From: Candidatus Heimdallarchaeota archaeon
Lineage (GTDB): Archaea > Asgardarchaeota > Heimdallarchaeia > Heimdallarchaeales > Kariarchaeaceae
Length of the DNA: 64,000 bases
NCBI GenBank assembly: GCA_030149205.1
Contig: JASBSB010000006.1
Location: 372,001-436,000, forward strand
Direction of reading: 5' to 3'
The position numbers were made by a program, and so were the translations under genes. The stretch's first letter is position 1, and each line of letters opens with the position of its first letter. Of this stretch, positions 26,734 to 34,413 are shown one piece after another. The notes beneath the pieces are model-generated. The model saw only the letters and a program-made list of their open reading frames with translations. It did no database searches and had not been told where the DNA came from.

Positions 26734-27813
26734 TTATCCCACAATAGTTAATGATTTATGATCCTTAGGTTTCCATGTGCCAAATTTGAAGACATTATAA
26801 ATTGAGTTCACGACTTGAATTATGGCTCCAAAACCTAAGAGATATCTAAGATCCAAGTCATATGACCCAGTAACAGCTTGATAGAAAAATGTTCCAAACG
26901 TTTCATGGATCCACAAGTCCAGATTGAAGGGGTAGAACACAAAAAACATCGCCATAACTATTCCAGAACTGATGTCTACAATTCCATCAATCAACCTTGA
27001 AGCTTTTATCTCTCCCACGAACATTCTTATCATACCTCTGATGATATCCAATGATAATGCGAAAATTGTCAGGTAAATACCCATGGAATACCAAGTTGGA
27101 TTGAATACTGACAATGAAAGGATATAAGAGATGTAAAGAACGAAGATAATGGCTCCTGCATTCCATACAGCCTCTAGGAATCCGCTCAGATGAGCTCCAA
27201 AAGCGGATATTTTTTGCTTTCTTTTCTCCTTTAACTGCTCTGCTGGACTTTTAGGAACCTTTTCATCACCCCGTGCAAATCGATTACGAAGTCTTTTTAC
27301 CTGTCTTTCAAACTCTGCTCTATCCCTGTAATAGAGAGTTAGTGCAATTATTGGAATGACCACTACTACAAAACCAAGTCTGTCAAACAGATCAAAGGGT
27401 GCAAGACCAGGGGTGTAGATGCTGGCCACCCAAGATATTGCAAAAAGCAAAATTGTTGCAATAAGAGTGCCTACCCCTGATAAAATTATAATTTGACCTT
27501 CAGTCAACTGAGGCTCAGGAACAGGAGATTTGGTCTCTGCCCAATTTCCATATGTTCCCGTTCTTAACTCTGCCAAGAAGTCCTGTGCGAGAACCTTTGG
27601 ATCCTCCATTTGATCTAGAGCATATTGGAATGCCTCATCAACACCTGCCCCAGTTTTAGTTGAGTAGTTATTTGCGAGGTCCCAGATGTGGTTTTGTAGT
27701 TCCAAGACTATGTCATCTGCATCTGGGTGATTTTGAAGTGCTTGTCTCACCTCATTTATGAATTGATTTACGTTTGTATTAGACACTGTTTTCACCTTTT
27801 GTATTTGCTTCAC
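26734..27813 (-). CDS. HAAS-domain multi-pass membrane protein
   Basis: A 359-residue protein. The N-terminal 75 residues (NVNQFINEVRQALQNHPDADDIVLELQNHIWDLAN...VDEAFQYALDQMEDPKVLAQDFLAEL) form the helical HAAS/DUF1700-like domain that typically sits next to PadR regulators. About seven hydrophobic helices follow, with a charged cytoplasmic loop (RDRAEFERQVKRLRNRFARGDEKVPKSP). In bacteria such proteins form a signalling pair with PadR. Here the PadR stop overlaps this start by 35 bases, so the pair is co-translated. Confidence 0.8.
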   Translation of the reverse strand: MKQIQKVKTVSNTNVNQFINEVRQALQNHPDADDIVLELQNHIWDLANNYSTKTGAGVDEAFQYALDQMEDPKVLAQDFLAELRTGTYGNWAETKSPVPEPQLTEGQIIILSGVGTLIATILLFAISWVASIYTPGLAPFDLFDRLGFVVVVIPIIALTLYYRDRAEFERQVKRLRNRFARGDEKVPKSPAEQLKEKRKQKISAFGAHLSGFLEAVWNAGAIIFVLYISYILSLSVFNPTWYSMGIYLTIFALSLDIIRGMIRMFVGEIKASRLIDGIVDISSGIVMAMFFVFYPFNLDLWIHETFGTFFYQAVTGSYDLDLRYLLGFGAIIQVVNSIYNVFKFGTWKPKDHKSLTIVG

Positions 27814-28168
27814 GCAGTTTCTTTAAGAAGTAGTAATGTCGATCCCATTCAAGACCAAGTGTATTCATCACAGAAACCCCTTGCTCAGTTAGAAAATAAT
27901 GCTTTCGCGGAGGTCCAACATCCGAAGGTTGAACCTTTGAAAAAATGAGTCTGTCCTTCTCTAATCTTCTAAGTATGGCATAAAAAGTTGCATTTGACGC
28001 ATCAAATTCACCTTGTGTAAGCTCAAGCAACTTTTCACTGATTTTGTACCCATAGACACCCCCTGTATTCTGATACAAACGGATTACAAGGAGAAGGGAA
28101 AGTCTGAGACTGCTGTTCTTCAGTGAGTCTAGCTCTTTGTGTAACCAGGTTGACTCTTCTAGGTTCAC
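27779..28168 (-). CDS. PadR-family transcriptional regulator
   Basis: About 129 residues from a GTG at 28168. The winged helix is clear: SLRLSLLLVIRLYQNTGGVYGYKISEKLLELTQGEFDASNATFYAILRRLEKDRLIFSK, then GPPRKHYFLTEQG. The open frame extends further upstream to 28237, but a TATA element (TATATA near 28201-28207) and a palindrome at 28170-28192 lie inside that extension, so the GTG after them is preferred. It is expected to repress its own operon with the HAAS membrane protein. Confidence 0.85.
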   Translation of the reverse strand: MNLEESTWLHKELDSLKNSSLRLSLLLVIRLYQNTGGVYGYKISEKLLELTQGEFDASNATFYAILRRLEKDRLIFSKVQPSDVGPPRKHYFLTEQGVSVMNTLGLEWDRHYYFLKKLREANTKGENSV

Positions 28169-28169
28169 C

Positions 28170-28192
28170 ACTACTATCAATATGATAATAGT
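28170..28192 (-). promoter_or_regulatory. Palindromic operator of the PadR/HAAS operon
   Basis: A 23-base imperfect palindrome of form ACTA-n-TATCA-nnn-TGATA-n-TAGT centred at 28181. It lies between the TATATA box (about 28201-28207) and the PadR GTG (28168), at the expected transcription start. PadR proteins bind palindromes of this size, so autoregulation is likely. Confidence 0.6.
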
Positions 28193-28393
28193 TAAGATAG
28201 TATATAAGGATTTACAAATAGAGTTGTACTCTTTCAAAGCAATCGATTTTATGGAAATCAGATCTTTTGAGTATCAACACTCTTGGATAACAAAAATTGA
28301 TCCTTAAAATAGAATAACAACGTATTGAACTTAATATTAAACCTAAAAAAGGTAAGATTAAACTGCTCAGTGTCTATTATGTATCAAATTTTA

Positions 28394-29185
28394 TTATTTA
28401 AAAGCTGAAAAAATGACCGACTCAAAGGGAACTTCTGTAAGGTTAATTTTTAAATTTTCAGTGAACGAATGTGAGGTTTGTACCTCTTGAAACCCTGCTT
28501 TATGAAGTCTTTCGATATATTCCTCCTTTGAATTAGCACCTCCAATACAGGCACAATAGAACTCATCTTTCTCTGCTTCAGGTATGTTTGAATCAAGAGT
28601 TATCATATCTGCGAACACCAATCTTCCTCCATCCTTAAGAACACGGTAAGCTTCTTTGAAGACTGTTTCTTTGTCCTCAATTAGGTTAATAACACAGTTA
28701 CTAATCACCACATCAAATTGCGCCTTCTCAAAAGGAAGATTTTCAATATCACCTTGCACAAATTCTACGTTTTTATGCCTTAAATTCTTCAGGTTTTCAT
28801 TTGCTAACTTGATCATATCTGATGAAAAATCAATCCCTGTTACTTGGTTGTTTGTTAAATCAGCAATTTTGAATACATCACTCCCAGGTCCAGAACCTAG
28901 GTCTAGCACACTCTCATTTTGTTGAAGGTTCACCTCGTCAATTAAATTTGTATTGCATCCAAATGATGGTACAGGGGTCACTTTTGAAGGAGTTGGTGTG
29001 GTTTTGCTTATTTCTTCTTCACCAGTACAGCATCCAGATTGTTCATCAAAGGTCTTTATTGCCTTAGTTACAGTTTCACAGCAATCATCATCACAGCATT
29101 GATCATCCTTTCCTGCGAGTAGATTCTTTGCCCTGTCAGAGTAAGCTTTTTTGACACGTAATTTAATTTCATCTGTCATAATCAT
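28394..29185 (-). CDS. arsM: Arsenite methyltransferase (ArsM type)
   Basis: A 263-residue SAM-dependent methyltransferase. Motif I is VLDLGSGPGSD (about residue 93), followed by GIDFSSDMI, GDIENLPF and the ArsM-type NCVINL and FADMITL. The arsenic-binding cysteines of the family can be placed at SFGC, SNC and FYCACIGG. The N-terminus adds cysteine pairs (QCCDDDCCE and SGCCTGEE). It methylates As(III) with SAM for detoxification. MIM gives two possible starts, 29185 and 29179. A TATA-like stretch about 25 bases upstream favours a leaderless ATG at 29179. The neighbouring TrmB-type gene is divergent. Confidence 0.85.
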   Translation of the reverse strand: MIMTDEIKLRVKKAYSDRAKNLLAGKDDQCCDDDCCETVTKAIKTFDEQSGCCTGEEEISKTTPTPSKVTPVPSFGCNTNLIDEVNLQQNESVLDLGSGPGSDVFKIADLTNNQVTGIDFSSDMIKLANENLKNLRHKNVEFVQGDIENLPFEKAQFDVVISNCVINLIEDKETVFKEAYRVLKDGGRLVFADMITLDSNIPEAEKDEFYCACIGGANSKEEYIERLHKAGFQEVQTSHSFTENLKINLTEVPFESVIFSAFK

Positions 29186-29362
29186 TTATTGTTGAATTTA
29201 ATTAATAAATCTTTATCCCAATAAATACCATGAAAAAGTACTAACTTTGCTTCATAAAAACACATTTTGTTATGTTAAATCAAACATTCACAGATAAGTA
29301 CATTTTAATTGTATATTAACTGGATTCATCTGTTGATTTATCCAGATTCTTCCATTGACGAA

Positions 29363-30130
29363 ATGTTTTCATTCCTTTATGACCCAATTTTTGAGTTTAC
29401 AAAATTAGAGGCTAAAATCCTATCATTCCTAATTAGCGAAAATGGGGATTTTAATGTTCCACAGCTTTCACATTCACTCAATGTGCATAATCCAAAGCTG
29501 TATCAAGCATTGAATTCTCTACACGAAAAATACTTGGTTCAGGTTGTTGAGAGTATAAGACCTAAAAGATTCAAGTTTACAGAGCCAGAACATCTACGAA
29601 TCTACCTAGAAAACAGATTGAAACAGGAGGTTTCATCTAAGACTAAGGTAATTGAAAGCATTCTGGAAATCTGCACTAAGCAGACCTATGTAAATGAACC
29701 TTCACAACTCTTATCACTCTTGAAAGGTAAGGAGTTAGAAAGGCACATCATAAGTCATATTAATTCCTCTCAAAAAGAGGTCAGGTTAATTTTGGGTACA
29801 GGATTCAAAAATATTATTGAAACGATTAAATTACCACTTAAATCAGCTTCTCAATTTGGGTCAAGAATTAAAATTGCCATACCAGCCATAAAAGAATTTG
29901 AAGAGATATTAAGGGAATTACCAGACTCAGTAAAAGTTAAGAAAAGTCAATTAGAATTCAACTCATACATCACTGTTGATAACAAGCGATTGTTGAAAAT
30001 CATGCATAATTCGAATGGGCATATAGGCTTACTGACAAATGATGATTTGTTTGTTAACTATATTGATACTTGCTGGAACAACACAGAATGCTGCATAGTT
30101 CCCCCAAATAAGATCAACCTTTCTTTTTAA
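29363..30130 (+). CDS. TrmB-type winged-helix regulator
   Basis: About 255 residues. The N-terminal winged helix (FTKLEAKILSFLISENGDFNVPQLSHSLNVHNPKLYQALNSLHEKYLVQVVESIRPKRFKFTEP) is followed by a coiled segment and a C-terminal domain (ELERHIISHINSSQKEVRLILGTGF) typical of TrmB-like sugar-responsive regulators or phospholipase-D-like sensor domains. An in-frame TTG at 29309 would add 18 residues, but the TATA-like GTATATTAAC (29311-29320) lies after it, so the ATG at 29363 is chosen. It is divergent from arsM and overlaps the tupB 3' end by 17 bases. Its target is not evident. Confidence 0.7.
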   Translation: MFSFLYDPIFEFTKLEAKILSFLISENGDFNVPQLSHSLNVHNPKLYQALNSLHEKYLVQVVESIRPKRFKFTEPEHLRIYLENRLKQEVSSKTKVIESILEICTKQTYVNEPSQLLSLLKGKELERHIISHINSSQKEVRLILGTGFKNIIETIKLPLKSASQFGSRIKIAIPAIKEFEEILRELPDSVKVKKSQLEFNSYITVDNKRLLKIMHNSNGHIGLLTNDDLFVNYIDTCWNNTECCIVPPNKINLSF

Positions 30131-30779
30131 GCTGTAAAGATGTTAAGGCAGAGATTATTGTGTAGCTAATAATTAAAAGAATAACACCATAAAAAATTGC
30201 CACCTCATAGCTCCCTTTGCTGGTTTCTGTAACAATTGCTGTGGTGAGAACCCTGGTGTAGCCTTTGAGATTCCCTCCAACAATTAATACTGCACCTACT
30301 TCAGAGAACGCCCTCCCAAATGCGGAGATTATCCCAATCAGTACTCCTTGTCTTGCCTCAGACCAGATATTCATTTGAATTTGTCTCTCTGTAGCACCCA
30401 GGGATTTCAACAGCAGTGGTATCTCATCAGAGATATCATTAACAGTACTTTTGGTGATTCCAGAAACGATTGGAAGTGTTAGAATAAATTGGGCAACAAC
30501 CATTGCCAAAGGTGTAAAAAGCAAATCAACAGATACCCATCCCAATGGACCCTGTTTGAATAATATGAGATAAATAACCAAGCCGACAAAGACTGGAGGA
30601 AGGCTCATAAGGGTGTTCAAAAGTGAAGTTGCCCAGAATCCATCATAACGCGTTGATCTTGCCATTCTGATTCCAAGGGGAACCCCTATTATTGTGGATA
30701 AGCCTACAGCGGTCAATGAGACTAAAAGGCTTAGGAATGTAATTTCGATGATTGAAGAGCTTACAATTAGATCTAACAT
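30114..30779 (-). CDS. tupB: Tungstate ABC transporter permease
   Basis: About 221 residues from ATG 30779, with five to six membrane helices and the ABC permease EAA-like loop (LKSLGATERQIQMNIWSEARQGVLIGIISAFGRAFSEVGAVLIVGGN). The SEVGAVLIVGGN ending of this block is typical of tungstate-specific TupB. The ATG lies 1 base after the tupA stop, so the two are coupled. The longer frame to 30815 would overlap tupA and is not needed. Confidence 0.88.
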   Translation of the reverse strand: MLDLIVSSSIIEITFLSLLVSLTAVGLSTIIGVPLGIRMARSTRYDGFWATSLLNTLMSLPPVFVGLVIYLILFKQGPLGWVSVDLLFTPLAMVVAQFILTLPIVSGITKSTVNDISDEIPLLLKSLGATERQIQMNIWSEARQGVLIGIISAFGRAFSEVGAVLIVGGNLKGYTRVLTTAIVTETSKGSYEVAIFYGVILLIISYTIISALTSLQLKKKG

Positions 30780-30780
30780 G

Positions 30781-31614
30781 TTAATTAGCCTCCTTGAAAA
30801 ACACCTGCTTTCCATCTATTCTATAGTTTAGGATCATGGGGAGATATGATAAGAGGAAACTTAAAAAACTACTTGCCCCATGGAAATTTCTCCCGGGATG
30901 TAATGATGGTGAAACGATTGAATATGAGTATCTGTTGTATAATAATGATTCGTTCCCTGTATAAACCACTTTAAGATTTAGATTTGTGATACTTTCCATT
31001 CTAATAAATGTAGCCATATCTGTGAAGGTGTAGGCACCTATTTGACCTGCCAACCTTAAGGTTGCAGCCATACCAGAACCACTCTCTCTGTACCATCCCG
31101 ATCTGGTGTCAACTGTCAGGTTTAAGGATCGCCAGATTTCTAATTCTCTTGAATGTGTCCCAGAAGAATCACCTCGAGAGATAAATTGGATACTCTTTTT
31201 CGATCCTTGTTCATACAGGTATGAGAACGCATCTAAGATTGATTGAAAGATTTTACCCTGTTTTGGCCCAACAAGTAAAAAATAATTATGAAACAACCTT
31301 GTGTAATTTATCCCAAACCCTTGGGAAACAAATTGACTTTCTGCAACAGGGTCATGTGTCAAGATTGCATCTACCTCTCCATCTCGAGCAAGCTGGATAG
31401 CTGCCCCACTTCCCTTTGCAATAACTCTGACAATAGTGTGTGGATATTTCTGATGATATCCGGTGATAATATAGTCTAGCACACCAGAATTATCAACTGA
31501 GGTGGTTGTGCCAAGCAGAAGTACGTCTTTGTTCTGATATGACACACTAAGTGTTGCAAATATCAACAGAGATGTTATCATCACTGAGCTAAGGTACACC
31601 TTCGATACAAACAT
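30781..31614 (-). CDS. tupA: Tungstate-binding protein
   Basis: A 277-residue lipoprotein-like or signal-anchored binding protein. The signal helix is VYLSSVMITSLLIFATLSVSY. The oxyanion-binding start TTTSVDNSGVLDYI is diagnostic of TupA/WtpA-like proteins, as are GSGAAIQLARDGEVDAILTHDP and SRGDSSGTHSRELEIW. It captures tungstate or molybdate outside the cell for TupB, feeding tungstopterin enzymes. No ATPase gene follows. The nearest candidate is at 16659-17405. Confidence 0.9.
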   Translation of the reverse strand: MFVSKVYLSSVMITSLLIFATLSVSYQNKDVLLLGTTTSVDNSGVLDYIITGYHQKYPHTIVRVIAKGSGAAIQLARDGEVDAILTHDPVAESQFVSQGFGINYTRLFHNYFLLVGPKQGKIFQSILDAFSYLYEQGSKKSIQFISRGDSSGTHSRELEIWRSLNLTVDTRSGWYRESGSGMAATLRLAGQIGAYTFTDMATFIRMESITNLNLKVVYTGNESLLYNRYSYSIVSPSLHPGRNFHGASSFLSFLLSYLPMILNYRIDGKQVFFKEAN

Positions 31615-31665
31615 TTACCTAAACTATGGTTTGAGGTGAGATTTTTAATTTATGGATTAGGTGAA

Positions 31666-32562
31666 TCAAATATCCTTTGTTGGAAATTCTGAGGTAAGAG
31701 CCCATTTGTATCCTTTTTTTTCAAATAATTCAATAAATTTTTGTTTATCTTTTCCTCTGGTTCCTTTTTTATCAATCAAGAAAAACTTGTTCGGACCAAG
31801 TGTCTTGATATACGCCTGATCTATCAAAGATTCAGTAAAGTAGGCGTGATTGTGTTTTGGAACCACATGTCCCAACATAAACATCTTCTTTTCCACTCTT
31901 TTAATGAATCCAGGGCAATAATGTCCACCACCCACTCCAATTGCTGTAGTATCAGGCAATTCAAATTGAATTTTGTTTTCCCAATACTGAATTGTTTCTA
32001 AAATCACCTTTGCTACCACCAATGTTGCCTCCTGATCCTCCCACTCTGTTTTGGTCCCTCCACATTCAATAAATACTAATGGTGTACTCAGGCTTGTTGG
32101 CCCATGGTGAGTGCATTCAAAACCAATCCAGTATTCGTTCTCCTTTATTTCTGTAGCATGAATTTTTAGGTGATGAAAGGCAAAATATAGTACGTCAGCT
32201 GGAGTGTAAGAGAGCTGAGATTCTTTGCCACTGTTTCCAAACGTTGCTCCCCAGTTTCCAGTTGAATGTACAAGCAGAGCCTTCATTCCCGCTTTAGAAC
32301 TGTGTTTTGAAGCATATATGAGCAAATTTGCTGTCACACCCTGTTCAAGAAAATCGGATTCAATTTGAGATACTGGTATAGTTAATATCCCATTATTTGC
32401 AAGACTAGAAATATAGTAACTTCCTCTTGGCCAATGATTCGGAGGATCAAATTTTGTTTCTTTGGTGAAGTTTGCAAGTTCTAAAAGGTGATTCTTCATA
32501 TTTAAGCCTGCTTCATCAAGGGCTGAGACAATAATTAAGACATTGAATTCCATAGGTCTCAC
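31666..32562 (-). CDS. dtdA: D-aminoacyl-tRNA deacylase, archaeal DTD2 type
   Basis: A 298-residue metal-dependent enzyme that removes D-amino acids from mischarged tRNA, the archaeal/plant (GEK1) form. Recognised by YASKHSSKAGMKALLVHSTGNWG (about residues 82-104), FECTHHGPTSLSTPLVFIECGGT, and AIGVGGGHYCPGF, whose histidines bind zinc. It overlaps ftsY by 4 bases, so the two are one transcript. Confidence 0.92.
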   Translation of the reverse strand: MRPMEFNVLIIVSALDEAGLNMKNHLLELANFTKETKFDPPNHWPRGSYYISSLANNGILTIPVSQIESDFLEQGVTANLLIYASKHSSKAGMKALLVHSTGNWGATFGNSGKESQLSYTPADVLYFAFHHLKIHATEIKENEYWIGFECTHHGPTSLSTPLVFIECGGTKTEWEDQEATLVVAKVILETIQYWENKIQFELPDTTAIGVGGGHYCPGFIKRVEKKMFMLGHVVPKHNHAYFTESLIDQAYIKTLGPNKFFLIDKKGTRGKDKQKFIELFEKKGYKWALTSEFPTKDI

Positions 32563-33485
32563 GGGATTAATTGATCCACAAACACATCTGCATTGAATTC
32601 TTTAAGATCATCATATGACTGTCCAACTCCAAGATACATAATTGGTTTTCCAATTGCTTTTGAAACAGAGAGTGTTGCACCACCTTTCACATCTGAATCT
32701 GCTTTGGTCATGATAACTCCGTCAATTCCTGCAACTTCATCAAATGTCTGTGCCTGACGAATAACATCATTTCCTGCCAAAGAGTCTCCAATGAATATTT
32801 TTATGTCAGGTTCTGTTTTCTCAACCAGTTTACGAAGTTCCTGCATCAGATTGTAATTATTCTGCATTCTTCCTGCTGTGTCAATCATAACAACATCTAT
32901 TCCTTTCGAATATGCGTGGTCTAAAGCATCTATTGCAACTGCAGTTGGGTCACCTCCCTTTTGGTGAGCTATGGTCTTAATTTTAAGGTTTTCTCCATGT
33001 TTGGTTAATTGGTCTATAGCACCTGCTCTAAATGTGTCTGAGGCAGAAAAAACAACTGAAAATCCCTTATTTTGTAACATATATGCCAGCTTTGCAAGGG
33101 TCGTGGTCTTTCCAGTTCCATTGATACCCATTATAACAATTACGTAAGGATCTCCTTCCTGAACCTTTTGCTTAACTTCAGCAACTAAGTCTCTCCTTTT
33201 TTCGGGTTCAATGATAGATCGAATTGACCTTCTGAGCCCTTCTTTCAGCATTGGTCTTGGGTCTCGGAATCTCTCATACTCTGTTTTATTCTGAATCAAC
33301 TCCTTCTTTAGTTTTTTACCAATTTCTTCGGCAACCTCAACTCCCACCTCATTTTGTATCATTAGATTGATAAGCTCCTGTACTGGTTCTCTAAGCGAAT
33401 TTTCATCCAATGTCTTGAATTTAAATTTGTTAATGAGCTTGTTTAAGCCATTTCTCAGTCTATCAAACATCTTTATTTGAATCAC
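32559..33485 (-). CDS. ftsY: Signal recognition particle receptor FtsY
   Basis: A 308-residue SRP GTPase. A short basic N-terminal region is followed by the N domain (to about 100) and the G domain with G1 GINGTGKTTTLAKLA, DTFRAGA, G3 DTAGRMQNN, G4 TKAD and the closing GVGQSYDDLKEFN typical of FtsY rather than SRP54. It docks ribosome-SRP complexes at the membrane. The long acidic A domain of some bacteria is absent, as is common in archaea. It is divergent from eL20. Confidence 0.93.
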   Translation of the reverse strand: MIQIKMFDRLRNGLNKLINKFKFKTLDENSLREPVQELINLMIQNEVGVEVAEEIGKKLKKELIQNKTEYERFRDPRPMLKEGLRRSIRSIIEPEKRRDLVAEVKQKVQEGDPYVIVIMGINGTGKTTTLAKLAYMLQNKGFSVVFSASDTFRAGAIDQLTKHGENLKIKTIAHQKGGDPTAVAIDALDHAYSKGIDVVMIDTAGRMQNNYNLMQELRKLVEKTEPDIKIFIGDSLAGNDVIRQAQTFDEVAGIDGVIMTKADSDVKGGATLSVSKAIGKPIMYLGVGQSYDDLKEFNADVFVDQLIP

Positions 33486-33625
33486 TGAGATTTCCCATAA
33501 GAAGATTGTTGTAAAGTCTCAGAGATTTAATTTGTATACTGACGTCATTAGAATATCTCTTTTCTTCTGTAAAAATTTGTTATTCAACGAACTCTTAAAA
33601 AAAGGTAAAGTGTAAGGGGTGTTAT

Positions 33626-33883
33626 ATGACTGAGGCAAAAATCTATAGAGTACAAGGTCACTATAGAAAGAACAAAAGAAACATCCCGTTAACCATGGAC
33701 ATAAGAGCAACCAAGGAACGTGAAGTTCTTGAAAAGGTGTTTGCAGAAGTTGGTAGCAGACATGGTGTAAAAAGAAAAGATATCATGATACCAAAGAAGG
33801 GTGGCTTAACTGTCATCAAAGATCCTTCAGAATCAAGAATGAAAGAGTTTGAAGACCTAGATAGCGAAGATTTTGAAATGTGA
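33626..33883 (+). CDS. rpl18a: Ribosomal protein eL20 (LX/L18a)
   Basis: An 85-residue protein of the archaeal LX family (YRVQGHYRKNKRNIPLTMDIRATKEREVLEKVFAEVGSRHGVKRKDIMI), a large-subunit protein homologous to half of eukaryotic eL20. Followed after 8 bases by prefoldin alpha, the usual archaeal pairing. Confidence 0.92.
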   Translation: MTEAKIYRVQGHYRKNKRNIPLTMDIRATKEREVLEKVFAEVGSRHGVKRKDIMIPKKGGLTVIKDPSESRMKEFEDLDSEDFEM

Positions 33884-33891
33884 TGTGTTAG

Positions 33892-34356
33892 ATGTCAAAC
33901 TTACCGCAAATTGACCCCAAAAAAATTAATGAACTGCAGGGAGCATTACAACAATTACAAGCCCAAAATAATGCGTTAGAAGAACAAAGAGAGTTTTTCC
34001 TCAGAAACATCTCGGAGCTTAATGTTACCTTAGATACATTAAGGGGACTTAAAGAGCCAGATTATAAACAAGATATAATGATCCCACTTCCAGGAGGTGT
34101 TTATTTAACTGGAAGGATCACAGATTGGGAACGTATGTTAGTAAATGTTGGGGCAGGCACACTACTTCCTAAATCACTTGATGACTCTATAAAAGTTGTT
34201 GAAGAAAGAATTAAAGGGAGTAAGAATTTGGTACAGAGAATAACAGAAGAGCTTGCTAAAGTTGCAGAACAGACAAGGTCTATTCAAGGGGAGATTCAAT
34301 CTTTGCAATCTGGTAACTTCGGAATTCAACCTGACACAAAAACATATTCTAAATAG
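33892..34356 (+). CDS. pfdA: Prefoldin alpha subunit
   Basis: A 154-residue protein: two long coiled-coil helices (residues about 8-55 and 100-145) around a beta hairpin (QDIMIPLPGGVYLTGRI, MLVNVGAGTLLPKSLDD), the prefoldin alpha layout. The alpha2-beta4 hexamer passes unfolded proteins to the chaperonin. Its linkage to eL20 and ftsY is conserved in archaea. Confidence 0.92.
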   Translation: MSNLPQIDPKKINELQGALQQLQAQNNALEEQREFFLRNISELNVTLDTLRGLKEPDYKQDIMIPLPGGVYLTGRITDWERMLVNVGAGTLLPKSLDDSIKVVEERIKGSKNLVQRITEELAKVAEQTRSIQGEIQSLQSGNFGIQPDTKTYSK

Positions 34357-34413
34357 TTAAAGAATAATTATTCTTAATGATTAATTCTTAGGTAAGAAAA
34401 ACCTAGACTTTAT

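Noticed and set aside
28169-28237. PadR extended N-terminus to 28237
   Set aside because: The extra segment covers the TATA box and palindrome and is unlike PadR.
30781-30815. TupB starting at 30815
   Set aside because: It would overlap the tupA end by 35 bases without family support. ATG 30779 directly follows the tupA stop.
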